In this document: positions 39,249 through 49,363 of the stretch, piece after piece | Layout of the letters: each line of letters opens with the position of its first letter | How positions within the stretch are numbered: the stretch's first letter is position 1 | Source: G11 sp947167445 | GTDB taxonomy: Bacteria > Bacillota > Clostridia > Lachnospirales > Lachnospiraceae | Assembly (NCBI GenBank): GCA_947167445.1 | Contig: CAMVID010000002.1 | Span: 62,001-126,000, forward strand | Reading direction: 5' to 3' | Length of the DNA: 64,000 nt | The notes under the pieces: generated by a model | The model's input: only the letters and a program-made list of their open reading frames with translations | Told to the model about the DNA's origin: nothing | Databases searched by the model: none | Program-made: the position numbers and the translations under genes

Positions 39249-42200
39249 ATGAGTGTTTCTTTAGGGACTTCCTGGGAGAACGATTTTGAAAATGCTATCA
39301 GCGGTAACAGCGTAGGACTCATGTTCTTTGATGAGAATTACCGCTTAAGAAGGTTAACTGATATGGTTATTAAAGCAGGTTTTATTGATGAATCTGCTTT
39401 AGGTTTACTTGCTGACGAGATAAATTTCCCTTTGTCTTATCGTTCCATTGCTCACGACATTCATAAGGCAGGCAGCAAGAAAACATCTGTATATCGAGAA
39501 ATTCTTTATAACAATAAGGCTTGGGTTTTCAGAATCAAACCTTATGTTTTCGAAGATAATCACGTCTGTGGCGTTACCGTTGTAATGGTTGATATCACAC
39601 AAACCAAGACGCTGGAGACAAGAACCCACACACTTATGAAGAATATGTCTGTTGCGGTGCTTGAAGGCCTTTTCTCAAGGGATACAGGTCTTGAGCTTCT
39701 TAACGTGACGGAATCCATGAGTATGCTCCTTGGCTACACTGAGGAGGAATATGATAACATAGTCAAGACTGAAGACAAATTTATGTATCTTCAGGAGATG
39801 TTCCTCCAGCTTATGGCGATTTCAGATGTCGCCATCACCGGTGAAAAAGAGGCAATGTCTCAGTTTAGAATGCGCCGCAAGGACGGCAGGGTTATTTGGA
39901 TTGAGGCAAGAGGAGAGGTTGTGGGGAATACTGTTCACAGATCCTTGCTTCAGTTTGTCCTTATAGACATAACCAGAAGTTATGAGGAGCAGGAGAAGCT
40001 TCGTCTGGAGAAGAAGAAATTTGCGTATATTATCGAGATGACCTCGGATACGCTTTTTGAATACAATATTGCCAAAGATGTGATGATTCTCGCCAAGCAA
40101 AAGGATGAGAGTGAAATAGAAACTTCCATCGAAAACTATGCTTCACTTATCTCGATTGTTGGAAACACCCACCCTGATGATGAGGAGATTGTTTCCGAGT
40201 TTGCAGACGCATTAAGGGGCGGAGCGAGAATAATCAAGTCCACCTTCAGAAGAAAGATGGAAGATAACCAGTATCACTGGTTAAGATTTGAAGGCCGGAC
40301 CATTTATACAATAGAAGGTAATGCTGATCGAATCGTCGGAAGAATTACAAATGTGGACGAGGAGAAGAACAGAGAAGCAGAACTTATTAAGAGCTCGGAG
40401 AGAGATCCTCTGACAGGGCTTTATAATCATATGGTCTGCATTGAGAAGATTAAGAAACAGATGGCCAGAATCAAGAGCAATGAAGCAGGATATCTGGTTG
40501 TTATCGATGTGGACAATTTCAAGCGAATCAATGATGAGAACGGACATCTCTACGGAGATGCTGCTCTTTGCTCTCTTTCCGACGCAATGAAGGTCAACTT
40601 CCCTACAGGTATCAAGGGACGAATCGGCGGCGATGAGTTTATGGTATTTGTTAAGGGAATAGAAGTTGATGAACTTAAGCAGAAGTTATCAAATGTCCTT
40701 AATGAGTTCAGCAAGTTAAGCGAGGACAATCAGGGGTCATTTACCCTTTCCTGCAGCATGGGCGTTGCTGTGTGCAGGAAGGATACCAAGGACTACGAAA
40801 GAGCCTTTGAAACAGCCGATAAAGCCCTTTATCTGATTAAGAAGACCGGTAAGAACTCCTACACCATCTGTGAGGTGGGTGACGATGTTCTTGAGGATGG
40901 TCACAGATACATCGCCGAGCAGGAAGAGAATGACGACGATTACGATAAGGAAAGCGCTCTTATTTCATCGGATGATGATTTGATTGTGTTTGCGCTGGAA
41001 CTTATGAGCAGCGTTAACAACTACAGAAAGGGCCTTGGTATCGTTGCGGACAGAGTCTGCAGCTATGTAGGTTTCGATGAGATGGCCCTTATTACGAGTT
41101 CTGCGGACGCCTATACGGTGAACTTTGACTGGACAGGAGATAAGGCACATCCCTATGCAAGAAAGCTTTATCCCAGGAATCAGCGTCAGAACTGGGGACA
41201 GATTGAAGAGATGTTCACAGACCAGACGGATTATGTAGTTATAAGGGGAAAGAGACTTGCAGATCTGAAACTTGGGGAATATGCATCCATCCTCGTAGCC
41301 AGATTACAGGCTTCGGAGTACGCAACTCAGTACATTGCTTATATTGACAAAACCACAGACCGCTCCTGGGAGCACGAGTCTGAATTCCTTATCAGATTGA
41401 CACATATGCTTGTCGGCAAGATTATTCAGATGCAGACTGACGAGCGAAACAGAGAAGAGATTGAGTATCGCATAAACTACGATGCTTTAACGGGTCTGCC
41501 CAGCTATACCAAGTTCCTTGAACTTGCGGAAGAGTTCATAAAGAGCCATGTTCCCAGCGAAAACATGGATTATTATGTTTGCTATGGTGACTTTGTAAAC
41601 TTTAACTATGTCAATGAACTCTATGGCTATAACACCGGTGACCATATCCTTGAACTTACTGGTAAGAGACTTCAGAGAGCTACAAAGGTGGCAATTTTAA
41701 GCTCAAGAATCACAGGCGACCAGTTTGTGGGACTCTGTGAGATAGAGAAGGGTGTTGATCCGGGAAGCAAGCTTCTTAGCAGCTTCAGCCAGTTTAATGA
41801 TGTTGTCAAAATGCGCTATCCTCTGTGCAAACTTACCGTTATCTGCGGTATGTGCAAGGTTGAAGATGCGGATGTGGGAATTTCCGTACTTGTGGACCGA
41901 GCAAATGCAGCCAGAAAGTATGGTAAGGAACAGGGCGAGAACGGATGCGTTCACTATACAAGAGAGATGTGGGAGCGTAACGAGGATGAGAAGCAGGTTT
42001 ACGTCAACATAAACGATGCTTTGAACAATCGTGAGTTCCAGGTATACTTACAGCCCAAGATCAGCCTTAAAACAGGCAAAATCGTCGGCGCCGAGTCTCT
42101 CGTAAGATGGAGAAAGCCCGACGGAACTCTCTTCTCCCCCGACAGATTTATTCCTATTCTTGAGAAGAACGGATTTATCACCAAGGTGGATTACTATGTT

Positions 42201-42767
42201 CTTGAGGAGACCTTAAGATACCTTAAGGAGCTTATAAGCGAGGGAATAGAGCCTATTCCCATTTCGGTCAACTTCTCCAGAGTTCACTACGACGATCCTC
42301 TTTTTGCACAAAGCATCATGGAATATCTGCAGACCTATGAGGTGGATCCGGGACTCCTTGAAGCCGAGGTTACCGAATATAACTATCTTCACGATATTAA
42401 GAGCCTTAACCCTGCAATCATCGAATTGCAGAAGCAGGGCGTTCTGGTTTCTATAGATGACTTTGGAAGCGGATACTCATCGCTTAATATCCTCTCCAAG
42501 GTTACCGCTGACATAATTAAGTTAGACAGACTGTTCCTTGAGGATATGGATAACCAGAAGGAATTCATAACTCTCCTGGCAGAAATGATTAACAGACTGG
42601 GATACCAGATTATTATGGAGGGCGTTGAGACCGAAGAACAGATGAAATTCATCGCCACAACAAAGTGTGACCTGGTTCAGGGATACTTTGTTTCAAGGCC
42701 TATGCCCATGCAGGAATTCAAGGCATTCCTGTTAGATTACAATTCCAAGGCCAAACCTTGGAAATAG
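39249..42767 (+). CDS. Large multidomain c-di-GMP enzyme (PAS-PAS-PAS-GGDEF-x-GGDEF-EAL)
   Basis: 1172 residues, no membrane segment. PAS-like domains span ~1-370 (ITQTKTLETR, IDITRSYEEQE and VDEEKNREAE mark their ends). GGDEF 1 (~375-550) has RDPLTGLYNH, DVDNFKRINDENGH and intact GRIGGDEF. A GAF-like region follows (~570-730). GGDEF 2 has TGDQF and should be inactive. The C-terminal EAL (~920-1172) keeps AESLVRW, SVNFSR, EAEVTEYN, IDDFGSGYSS and MEGVETEE. It may both make and break c-di-GMP under control of cytosolic signals. Well above the size of typical GGDEF-EAL proteins. Confidence 0.9.
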   Translation: MSVSLGTSWENDFENAISGNSVGLMFFDENYRLRRLTDMVIKAGFIDESALGLLADEINFPLSYRSIAHDIHKAGSKKTSVYREILYNNKAWVFRIKPYVFEDNHVCGVTVVMVDITQTKTLETRTHTLMKNMSVAVLEGLFSRDTGLELLNVTESMSMLLGYTEEEYDNIVKTEDKFMYLQEMFLQLMAISDVAITGEKEAMSQFRMRRKDGRVIWIEARGEVVGNTVHRSLLQFVLIDITRSYEEQEKLRLEKKKFAYIIEMTSDTLFEYNIAKDVMILAKQKDESEIETSIENYASLISIVGNTHPDDEEIVSEFADALRGGARIIKSTFRRKMEDNQYHWLRFEGRTIYTIEGNADRIVGRITNVDEEKNREAELIKSSERDPLTGLYNHMVCIEKIKKQMARIKSNEAGYLVVIDVDNFKRINDENGHLYGDAALCSLSDAMKVNFPTGIKGRIGGDEFMVFVKGIEVDELKQKLSNVLNEFSKLSEDNQGSFTLSCSMGVAVCRKDTKDYERAFETADKALYLIKKTGKNSYTICEVGDDVLEDGHRYIAEQEENDDDYDKESALISSDDDLIVFALELMSSVNNYRKGLGIVADRVCSYVGFDEMALITSSADAYTVNFDWTGDKAHPYARKLYPRNQRQNWGQIEEMFTDQTDYVVIRGKRLADLKLGEYASILVARLQASEYATQYIAYIDKTTDRSWEHESEFLIRLTHMLVGKIIQMQTDERNREEIEYRINYDALTGLPSYTKFLELAEEFIKSHVPSENMDYYVCYGDFVNFNYVNELYGYNTGDHILELTGKRLQRATKVAILSSRITGDQFVGLCEIEKGVDPGSKLLSSFSQFNDVVKMRYPLCKLTVICGMCKVEDADVGISVLVDRANAARKYGKEQGENGCVHYTREMWERNEDEKQVYVNINDALNNREFQVYLQPKISLKTGKIVGAESLVRWRKPDGTLFSPDRFIPILEKNGFITKVDYYVLEETLRYLKELISEGIEPIPISVNFSRVHYDDPLFAQSIMEYLQTYEVDPGLLEAEVTEYNYLHDIKSLNPAIIELQKQGVLVSIDDFGSGYSSLNILSKVTADIIKLDRLFLEDMDNQKEFITLLAEMINRLGYQIIMEGVETEEQMKFIATTKCDLVQGYFVSRPMPMQEFKAFLLDYNSKAKPWK

Positions 42768-42785
42768 ATTTGGAAGGATTTTTTA

Positions 42786-45059
42786 ATGAGTATATATGAC
42801 ACCTTAAATGAGCAGCAGAAGAAGGGTGTGTTTACTACAGAAGGCCCGGTGCTTTTACTGGCGGGAGCCGGTAGCGGCAAGACCAGGGTCATGGTTCACA
42901 GAATTGCTTATCTTATTGAGGAAATGGGGGTCAATCCCTTTAACATTCTCGCCATTACCTTCACAAACAAGGCGGCGGGAGAGATGAGAAGCAGGGTCGA
43001 CAAGCTTATAGGCTTCGGCTCCGAGCAGATTTGGGTAAGTACGTTTCATTCCATGTGTGTCAAAATCTTAAGAAGATTCGCGGACAAAATCGGCTATGAT
43101 ACCAACTTTGTCATCTATGACACAGATGATTCCAAAGCCATAGTAAAAGAGATAATCAAAAAGTTAAACATCGACACCCGGTATATCAAGGAAAAGGCTA
43201 TACGGGGTGCTATTTCTCGTGCAAAGGATGAACTTATAGGCGTTGAACAGTTTGAGAAGGACGCCGCTTACGATATGAATGAGAGAAAAATCGCAGCGGC
43301 CTACAGAGAGTATCAGACTACACTTATGAAGAACAATGCCATGGATTTTGACGATTTGATTTACAACACCGTCAAGCTCTTTAGGGAGCATCCCCAGGTT
43401 CTTTCAAATTACCAGGAGAGATTCCAGTACATCCACGTTGATGAGTATCAGGATACCAATACCGCTCAGTTTGAACTTGTAAGGCTTCTGGCGGATAAGA
43501 ATAAGAACCTTTGCGTTGTAGGTGATGACGACCAGTCCATCTACAAGTTCAGGGGCGCGAACATAAGAAACATCTTGGAGTTTGAGAAGGAATACAAGAA
43601 CGCCACAGTCATTAAGCTTGAAGAGAATTATCGTTCCACCCAGAATATCCTTGATGCAGCCAATGCAGTTATTCACAACAATGTAAGGCGCAAGGACAAG
43701 TCACTTTGGACCAGGAAGGACTCCGGAAATCAGGTCCATTTCAGGCAGTTTGAGACCGGTAAGGAGGAGGCTGAATTCATTGTCTCCGACATTAAATCAA
43801 AGGCAAAAAAAGGCATTATCGGGTATTCCGGATGTGCCGTACTCTACAGAACCAATGCCCAGGCCAGACTTATAGAGGAATCCTGCATTATGGAGGGAGT
43901 TCCCTACCAGGTTGTGGGTGGAGTTAACTTCTATTCCAGAAAAGAAATCAAAGATTTGATGGCTTACTTAAAGACCATCGACAACGGCAAGGATGATCTG
44001 GCTGTTAAGAGAATAATCAACATTCCCAAAAGGGGAATCGGAGCCACAACCATCCTTAAAGCCCAGGAGGCTGCGGATGCGGAGAACATTTCTTTTTACG
44101 ATGCTTTGAAAAAAGCCAGAAGTATCCCATCTCTTGCCAAATCGGCGGACAAAATTGAAAGATTTACAGATTTAATTGAGTACTTCAGACATCGACTTGA
44201 GGAGTACACTCTGGTTGATTTGATGGACGAAATCATTGCGAAGACAGGGTACGTTGAGTCTTTGAACGAAGACGGGGATGACACGGCCCTAGATCGAATC
44301 GGCAATATCGATGAGTTGATAACAAAGATTAATACCTTTACCGATGAGAACGATGAAGCAACTTTATCGGATTTCCTGGCAGAGGTAGCTCTTGTTACAG
44401 ACCTTGACGAGACTGATGATGACGTGGAGAAGCTTCTTCTCATGACACTTCATGCGGCCAAGGGTCTTGAGTTCCCCCACGTGTATATTGCAGGAATGGA
44501 AGACGGAATCTTCCCCGGCATGATGGCAATAGTGGCGGATGAAAGAGATGAGCTTGAGGAAGAAAGACGCCTTTGCTACGTTGGAATGACAAGAGCCATG
44601 CAGGATTTGACACTTTGCTGTGCCAAATGCAGAATGCAAAGAGGCGAGATTCAGTATAATGCCGTAAGCCGCTTTGTGAAGGAAATTCCCATGGAGCTTT
44701 TGGATAATAAGCCCCAGGTAAGGCGTACAAGGGACTTTGATGATTACGGAGATGACAACGTTTTTGCCTCATCATTTAAGCCCAAAGCCATTGCAAGGGC
44801 CAAGCAGACGGAGCGCATGCCCCAGATGGCCAAGGAAGTGAAGGCGCTGAATCAGATTTCAGGGCTTGCCAAAGGGTCAGATATGAACCTTGGAGACCTT
44901 GATTATACCGTTGGGGACAGGGTAAGACACATTAAATTCGGTGACGGAACCGTGACAAAAATTGACAGGGAACCAAGGGATTACAAGGTTACGGTGGACT
45001 TCGATACTGCGGGCACCAGGATAATGTACGCCATCTTCTCCAAGTTGAAGAAGATATAG
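42786..45059 (+). CDS. pcrA: UvrD/PcrA-type superfamily 1 DNA helicase
   Basis: 757 residues, full length. Motifs: Q-motif LNEQQKKGV, Walker A LAGAGSGKTRV, motif Ia ITFTNKAAGEM, motif II VDEYQDTN, motif III GDDDQSIYKFRGA, motif IV region LEENYRSTQNIL, motif V HAAKGLEFPHV, motif VI EERRLCYVGMTRA. A Tudor-like C-terminal end (GDRVRHIKFGDGTVTKI) binds RNA polymerase in PcrA. It unwinds DNA 3'-5' in repair and replication restart. Confidence 0.96.
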   Translation: MSIYDTLNEQQKKGVFTTEGPVLLLAGAGSGKTRVMVHRIAYLIEEMGVNPFNILAITFTNKAAGEMRSRVDKLIGFGSEQIWVSTFHSMCVKILRRFADKIGYDTNFVIYDTDDSKAIVKEIIKKLNIDTRYIKEKAIRGAISRAKDELIGVEQFEKDAAYDMNERKIAAAYREYQTTLMKNNAMDFDDLIYNTVKLFREHPQVLSNYQERFQYIHVDEYQDTNTAQFELVRLLADKNKNLCVVGDDDQSIYKFRGANIRNILEFEKEYKNATVIKLEENYRSTQNILDAANAVIHNNVRRKDKSLWTRKDSGNQVHFRQFETGKEEAEFIVSDIKSKAKKGIIGYSGCAVLYRTNAQARLIEESCIMEGVPYQVVGGVNFYSRKEIKDLMAYLKTIDNGKDDLAVKRIINIPKRGIGATTILKAQEAADAENISFYDALKKARSIPSLAKSADKIERFTDLIEYFRHRLEEYTLVDLMDEIIAKTGYVESLNEDGDDTALDRIGNIDELITKINTFTDENDEATLSDFLAEVALVTDLDETDDDVEKLLLMTLHAAKGLEFPHVYIAGMEDGIFPGMMAIVADERDELEEERRLCYVGMTRAMQDLTLCCAKCRMQRGEIQYNAVSRFVKEIPMELLDNKPQVRRTRDFDDYGDDNVFASSFKPKAIARAKQTERMPQMAKEVKALNQISGLAKGSDMNLGDLDYTVGDRVRHIKFGDGTVTKIDREPRDYKVTVDFDTAGTRIMYAIFSKLKKI

Positions 45060-45105
45060 ATTTGTGCTATGATTTTTTTACATATAATGACGATTGGAGG
45101 GCACC

Positions 45106-45369
45106 ATGAAGCAGATGAATAGATTATTAAGAAGATACGGAACCAAGAGATTTGAGGAGCTTTTGGCAAGCGTTAAGCTGGGTGAACTGCTCGACAAGAA
45201 GGATGATGAGGATGATATTCTCAAGTGGATTCTTATTATAATTGGCGGCATTGTTTGTGTTGCTGCAATCGTTGGTATCATCATTTCAATCACAAAGAGA
45301 TGTGAGAGAAAGAGACTGGAAGAAGAATACGACGATTTTGACGAAATCTACGGCTCCGAAGAGGAATAG
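45106..45369 (+). CDS. Small single-pass membrane protein
   Basis: 87 residues. The start at 45106 is fixed by GGAGG at 45096-45100. A basic N-terminal helix (MNRLLRRYGTKRFEELL) precedes an acidic stretch (KKDDEDD), one strong transmembrane helix (ILIIIGGIVCVAAIVGIIISI), a basic anchor and a very acidic tail. Not assigned to a family. It ends 7 bases before the GTG of rlmD and shares its transcript. Confidence 0.78.
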   Translation: MKQMNRLLRRYGTKRFEELLASVKLGELLDKKDDEDDILKWILIIIGGIVCVAAIVGIIISITKRCERKRLEEEYDDFDEIYGSEEE

Positions 45370-45376
45370 GCAATAC

Positions 45377-46777
45377 GTGAAAAAAGGTCAGATAATCGAA
45401 GGAATCGTAGAGAGAGTAGATTTTCCTAATAAAGGCATTACAAGGACTTCGGAAGGCAACGTAATTGTGAAAAACGCCCTTCCGGGCCAGAAAATATCCA
45501 TAGGCATTTCTAAAGTGAGAAACGGCAAAGCTGAAGGCCGTTTACTTGAAGTATTGGAAAAGAGCCCCCACGAGACGGGTGAAGTGTGTGAGCACTTCGG
45601 CGTTTGCGGGGGCTGTACTTATTTATCCTTTAAATATGATTCGGAGCTTGAAATCAAGAAGGAGCAGGTGAGAAAGCTTGTCTTGGAGGGCGCTTCGGCA
45701 CAGGAAGAACCCTGGGAATTTCAGGGAATCAAGGCAAGTCCTGCACTTTATGGATATAGAAACAAGATGGAGTTCAGTTTCGGAGACGAGTATAAGGACG
45801 GACCTTTGTCTCTGGGAATGCACAAAAGAAACAGTTTCTATGATGTGGTAACCGTTGATACTTGTAAGATTGTGGATGAGGATTATCGTATGATTCTTTC
45901 CGCAACCCTTAAGTTTTTTAAGGACAGAAATGTGCCCTATTATCACAGACTTAAACACGAGGGAGCATTAAGGCACCTTCTTGTGAGAAAGGGACACTCC
46001 ACCGGTGAGATTCTCGTGGGTCTGGTGGCTTCCACACAGAATCCGGAAGTTGCCACCGGAAACACAAAGATGATGGAAGAATACAGGGATACGCTGCTGG
46101 CTCTGCCCCTTAAAGGAAGCTTTGCAGGTATTCTGTTAATCAATAATGATAATGTGGCAGATACCGTCACTCCTGAGGCCATACATGTGCTTTACGGCCA
46201 TGATTACTTCTACGAGGAGTTACTGGGCCTTAAGTTTAAGGTGAGCACTTTCTCGTTTTTCCAGACCAACTCCGCGGGTGCGGAAGTCTTGTATGATACG
46301 GTGAGAGAGTATGTGGGAGACGGTATAAAAAAGGGTGGAACCGTGTTTGATCTCTACAGCGGAACCGGCACAATTGCCCAGCTTATGGCTCCTGTAGCCG
46401 GCAAGGTTATCGGTGTTGAGATTGTTGAGGAAGCGGTGGAAGCGGCAAAGGCCAATACCGCATTGAACGGCCTTTCAAACTGTGAGTTTATTGCGGGGGA
46501 TGTTCTTAAAGTTTTGGATGATATAGAGGACAAACCTGATTACATCATTCTGGATCCTCCAAGGGATGGAATTCATCCAAAAGCCATTGGAAAGATTATA
46601 GCCTACGGGGTGGAGAATATCGTTTACGTATCCTGTAAACCCACCAGCTTAAAGAGAGATCTTGAAATATTTATTGAGAACGGTTATCGCCTTGTGAAGG
46701 CTGTGGCCGTAGATCAGTTTCCCTGGACTTCAGGGGTAGAAACAGTAGCGTTACTTAGGAAAGGGGTTCTTAAATGA
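45377..46777 (+). CDS. rlmD: 23S rRNA (uracil-C5)-methyltransferase RlmD-like
   Basis: 466 residues from a GTG at 45377 (AGG 6 bases before it); the longer frame would run through the preceding gene. A TRAM domain (QIIEGIVERVDFPNKG...) is followed by the iron-sulfur cysteines CEHFGVCGGC, then the methyltransferase: FFQTNSAGAEVLYD, DLYSGTGTIAQLM, DPPRDGIHPKA and the catalytic Cys in YVSCKPTSLKRD. It is a TrmA/RlmCD-type enzyme; which uridine(s) it modifies cannot be fixed from sequence alone. Confidence 0.9.
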   Translation: MKKGQIIEGIVERVDFPNKGITRTSEGNVIVKNALPGQKISIGISKVRNGKAEGRLLEVLEKSPHETGEVCEHFGVCGGCTYLSFKYDSELEIKKEQVRKLVLEGASAQEEPWEFQGIKASPALYGYRNKMEFSFGDEYKDGPLSLGMHKRNSFYDVVTVDTCKIVDEDYRMILSATLKFFKDRNVPYYHRLKHEGALRHLLVRKGHSTGEILVGLVASTQNPEVATGNTKMMEEYRDTLLALPLKGSFAGILLINNDNVADTVTPEAIHVLYGHDYFYEELLGLKFKVSTFSFFQTNSAGAEVLYDTVREYVGDGIKKGGTVFDLYSGTGTIAQLMAPVAGKVIGVEIVEEAVEAAKANTALNGLSNCEFIAGDVLKVLDDIEDKPDYIILDPPRDGIHPKAIGKIIAYGVENIVYVSCKPTSLKRDLEIFIENGYRLVKAVAVDQFPWTSGVETVALLRKGVLK

Positions 46778-48144
46778 AGGAACAGAACAAGTTAAAAAGC
46801 CGCCTGGGCTTTATACTTTTAAGCGCAGGATGCGCCATCGGACTGGGAAACGTTTGGAAGTTTCCCTATATCACCGGCCAGTACGGCGGTGGAGTATTTT
46901 TGATACTTTACTGTCTGATGCTTATTATGTTTGGTATTCCTGTAATGACCATGGAATTTGCCATAGGACGTGCAGCCCAGAAGGCGCCTGTTAAGATGTA
47001 TGAGGAGCTGGAGCCAAAGGGAAGCAAATGGCATATTCACGGTGTGGCCGGAATGATTGGCTGTATCTTGCTGATGATGTATTATGCCGTTGTTGCAGGC
47101 TGGATTGTAAGGTATTTCATTAAATTCCTTAAGGGTGATTTTGCAGGTGCGACTCCCGATTCCATCGGAGCGGAGTTTGGAAACATGCTTTCATCTCCGG
47201 GAATCAATATCGGCTACACCGCGGTGGTTGTAATCATCAGCTTTGTTGTCCTTGCCATTGGCCTTCAAAGGGGACTTGAGAACATCACCAAGTATATGAT
47301 GGCCCTTCTTTTAATCATTATGGTTGTTTTGGCCATCAACTCATTTACAATGCCGGGAAGTAAGGAGGGACTTAAGTTTTTCCTATTGCCGGATCTTCAA
47401 AGAACAAAGGAAATCGGATTCCCGAGAGTTGTTATGGGTGCCCTTAACCAGGCTTTCTTCACTCTCAGTATCGGCATCGGCTCCATGGCAGTGTTTGGAA
47501 GTTATATCAACAAGGACAGAAGCCTTCTTGGAGAATCTGTAAACATCACAATTCTGGATACCATTGTGGCAGTTACAGCGGGACTTATTGTTTTCCCCAC
47601 CTGTTTCTCATATGGAATCGATGTAAATGCAGGCCCCAGCCTTTTGTTTATTACGATGCCAAACGTTTTCGCCAATATGCAGCTTGGCAGACTTTGGGGA
47701 ACCCTGTTCTTCTTATTTATGAGTTTTGCGGCCTTGTCTACAGCCTTTGCGGTATATGAAAATGTGGTGGCAAACGTAATGGAGCTTACTAAGCTTAAGA
47801 GAAAGACCGCCTGCCTTGTGTGCGGAATTTCCATGTTTATTCTGGCAATTCCCTGCGCTCTTGGCTTTAATCTCTGGTCAGGCTTTGCCCCTCTTGGAGA
47901 GGGAACCGGAGTGCTGGATCTTGAAGACTTTGTGGTTTCAAATCTGCTTCTTCCCATTGGCGCCATCGTTTACGTGCTTTTCTGTTCAACCCGCTACGGC
48001 TGGGGATGGAACAGCTTTCTTAAGGAGGCAAATGAAGGCGTGGGTATGAAGATGCCCGGATGGCTTCGAAACTACATGCGCTTCTTTGTGCCTGTGGTTC
48101 TTCTTACAATACTTGTTGTGGGACTTATTGATATTTTTGGTTAA
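46774..48144 (+). CDS. Sodium-dependent (NSS/SNF family) transporter
   Basis: 456 residues, 11-12 membrane helices. Family signatures: LGFILLSAGCAIGLGNVWKFPYITGQYGGGVF at the first helix, including the sodium-site residues, and GSYINKDRSLLGES. It co-transports Na+ with amino acids or similar compounds; the substrate is unknown. It overlaps rlmD by 4 bases. Confidence 0.93.
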   Translation: MKEQNKLKSRLGFILLSAGCAIGLGNVWKFPYITGQYGGGVFLILYCLMLIMFGIPVMTMEFAIGRAAQKAPVKMYEELEPKGSKWHIHGVAGMIGCILLMMYYAVVAGWIVRYFIKFLKGDFAGATPDSIGAEFGNMLSSPGINIGYTAVVVIISFVVLAIGLQRGLENITKYMMALLLIIMVVLAINSFTMPGSKEGLKFFLLPDLQRTKEIGFPRVVMGALNQAFFTLSIGIGSMAVFGSYINKDRSLLGESVNITILDTIVAVTAGLIVFPTCFSYGIDVNAGPSLLFITMPNVFANMQLGRLWGTLFFLFMSFAALSTAFAVYENVVANVMELTKLKRKTACLVCGISMFILAIPCALGFNLWSGFAPLGEGTGVLDLEDFVVSNLLLPIGAIVYVLFCSTRYGWGWNSFLKEANEGVGMKMPGWLRNYMRFFVPVVLLTILVVGLIDIFG

Positions 48145-48155
48145 AACCAAGGTAT

Positions 48156-48752
48156 CTACGTATAGTGACGAATCCTTAAATTTATACCGGTGCGGGCAGA
48201 CAACTGCCTGCACTTTTCTATGTCTTCCTCCGGAAGAACGTCCACGATTGACCATTTAACTTCTTTGATTTCTTCTTTGCATTTCAGAGCGAAATCCAGC
48301 ATTTTGTCAAAGCCGTCATCATATTTGGGTCTTGTGACCGCCTGGTATTTATCCTTGTCCGGGGCATTAAGGCTTATGGAGACTGTGTCTATAACCTTTG
48401 CAAGGTCAGGCACTATGTTTCGACCGTTTTCTTCATTTCCCAGACCGTTGGTGTTTAATCTGGTTCGCAGATTCTTTTCCTCTTTAGCGACCCTGGCAGC
48501 CTCAAGAAGCACATCAAGTTCGCAGGTTGGTTCTCCATATCCGCAAAAGACCAGTTCCTTGTTCTCGCCGAAATCGTAGGCTCTTATGGCCTCCACAACT
48601 TCTTCCTTGGAAGGGTTCTTAACGTGCCAAAGGGTATCTGCACTTCCAACTCCATTCTTAAGGGAGCGTATGCAGAAGGTGCAGCTGCAGTTACATTTGT
48701 TGGTGATGTTTGCATATATTGAATTGTTATATCTGTAAATTATGTCTGCCAT
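48156..48752 (-). CDS. TatD-linked radical SAM protein
   Basis: 198 residues, a compact radical SAM fold. The cluster motif is CNCSCTFCIRS (CxxxCxxC); VFCGYGEPT and TRLNTNGLG follow. It matches the TIGR04038 group often found near TatD nucleases (from memory). No tatD lies next to it here. A membrane S-component-like gene lies 16 bases upstream in the same direction. Confidence 0.85.
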   Translation of the reverse strand: MADIIYRYNNSIYANITNKCNCSCTFCIRSLKNGVGSADTLWHVKNPSKEEVVEAIRAYDFGENKELVFCGYGEPTCELDVLLEAARVAKEEKNLRTRLNTNGLGNEENGRNIVPDLAKVIDTVSISLNAPDKDKYQAVTRPKYDDGFDKMLDFALKCKEEIKEVKWSIVDVLPEEDIEKCRQLSARTGINLRIRHYT

Positions 48753-48767
48753 TTTCTTTAGTCTCCT

Positions 48768-49283
48768 TTAAAACATTTTCTTCTTGATTCCTCGACTGTC
48801 GAAGGCTGCCGCGGCCAGATAGAAGAAGACTGCACTTCCTCCAGACTGAACAACGCTGCCAGAGAGGGCTGCAAAGAATGCGGCTTCGCTTCCAAAGAGG
48901 ATAACTTCAGCCAGGTAGTAGCCTGTTGCCGAGATGAAGAAGGCAAAAATGGGAGCAGCCATGTTTCTCTTGGTAATAAGGGTCCTTCCTTCACTTGAGA
49001 AGGGAAGCACGATTAACATCTTGATTATCAGGGTGGGAATGGTCCACATGGGAGCGGTGAGAAGATCTGCAATACCGCCTCCGAGAGCACCTACAGCCAA
49101 AGCGTAGGGCGTCGGAAGTAAAGCTGCCGCGAGATATATGATTGAATCTCCGAAATGGACGTATCCGCCGTTGGCCCCAACGGGGATATGGAAGATATAG
49201 GCTGTGAAAATAATGGTAAGAGCAGTTAACACTCCGGTGGAGGTTATCAGTCTTGTTTTGTGGTTGACGTTTTCTTTAATCAT
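48768..49283 (-). CDS. ECF-transporter S-component-like membrane protein
   Basis: 171 residues from 49283, which follows AGGTG by 7 bases; a longer frame to 49298 would include the ribosome site. Five to six helices; VHFGDSIIYLAAALLPTPYALAVGALGGGIADL is typical of energy-coupling-factor substrate-binding subunits (similar in layout to ThiW/CytX-like proteins). The ligand is unknown. Coupling with the radical SAM gene downstream suggests a shared cofactor or nutrient. Confidence 0.75.
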   Translation of the reverse strand: MIKENVNHKTRLITSTGVLTALTIIFTAYIFHIPVGANGGYVHFGDSIIYLAAALLPTPYALAVGALGGGIADLLTAPMWTIPTLIIKMLIVLPFSSEGRTLITKRNMAAPIFAFFISATGYYLAEVILFGSEAAFFAALSGSVVQSGGSAVFFYLAAAAFDSRGIKKKMF

Positions 49284-49321
49284 TTTGTTGCACCTCAAAG
49301 GATTTATTTATGTGCAACTAT

Positions 49322-49357
49322 AAAACGAAACTGACCATATGAATATAGCCAGTTTCG
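49322..49357 (-). terminator. Terminator of the Nudix gene
   Basis: On the minus strand: CGAAACTG, loop of 16 bases that can extend with TATA/TATG, CAGTTTCG, then TTTTA. Confidence 0.7.
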
Positions 49358-49363
49358 AGATTT

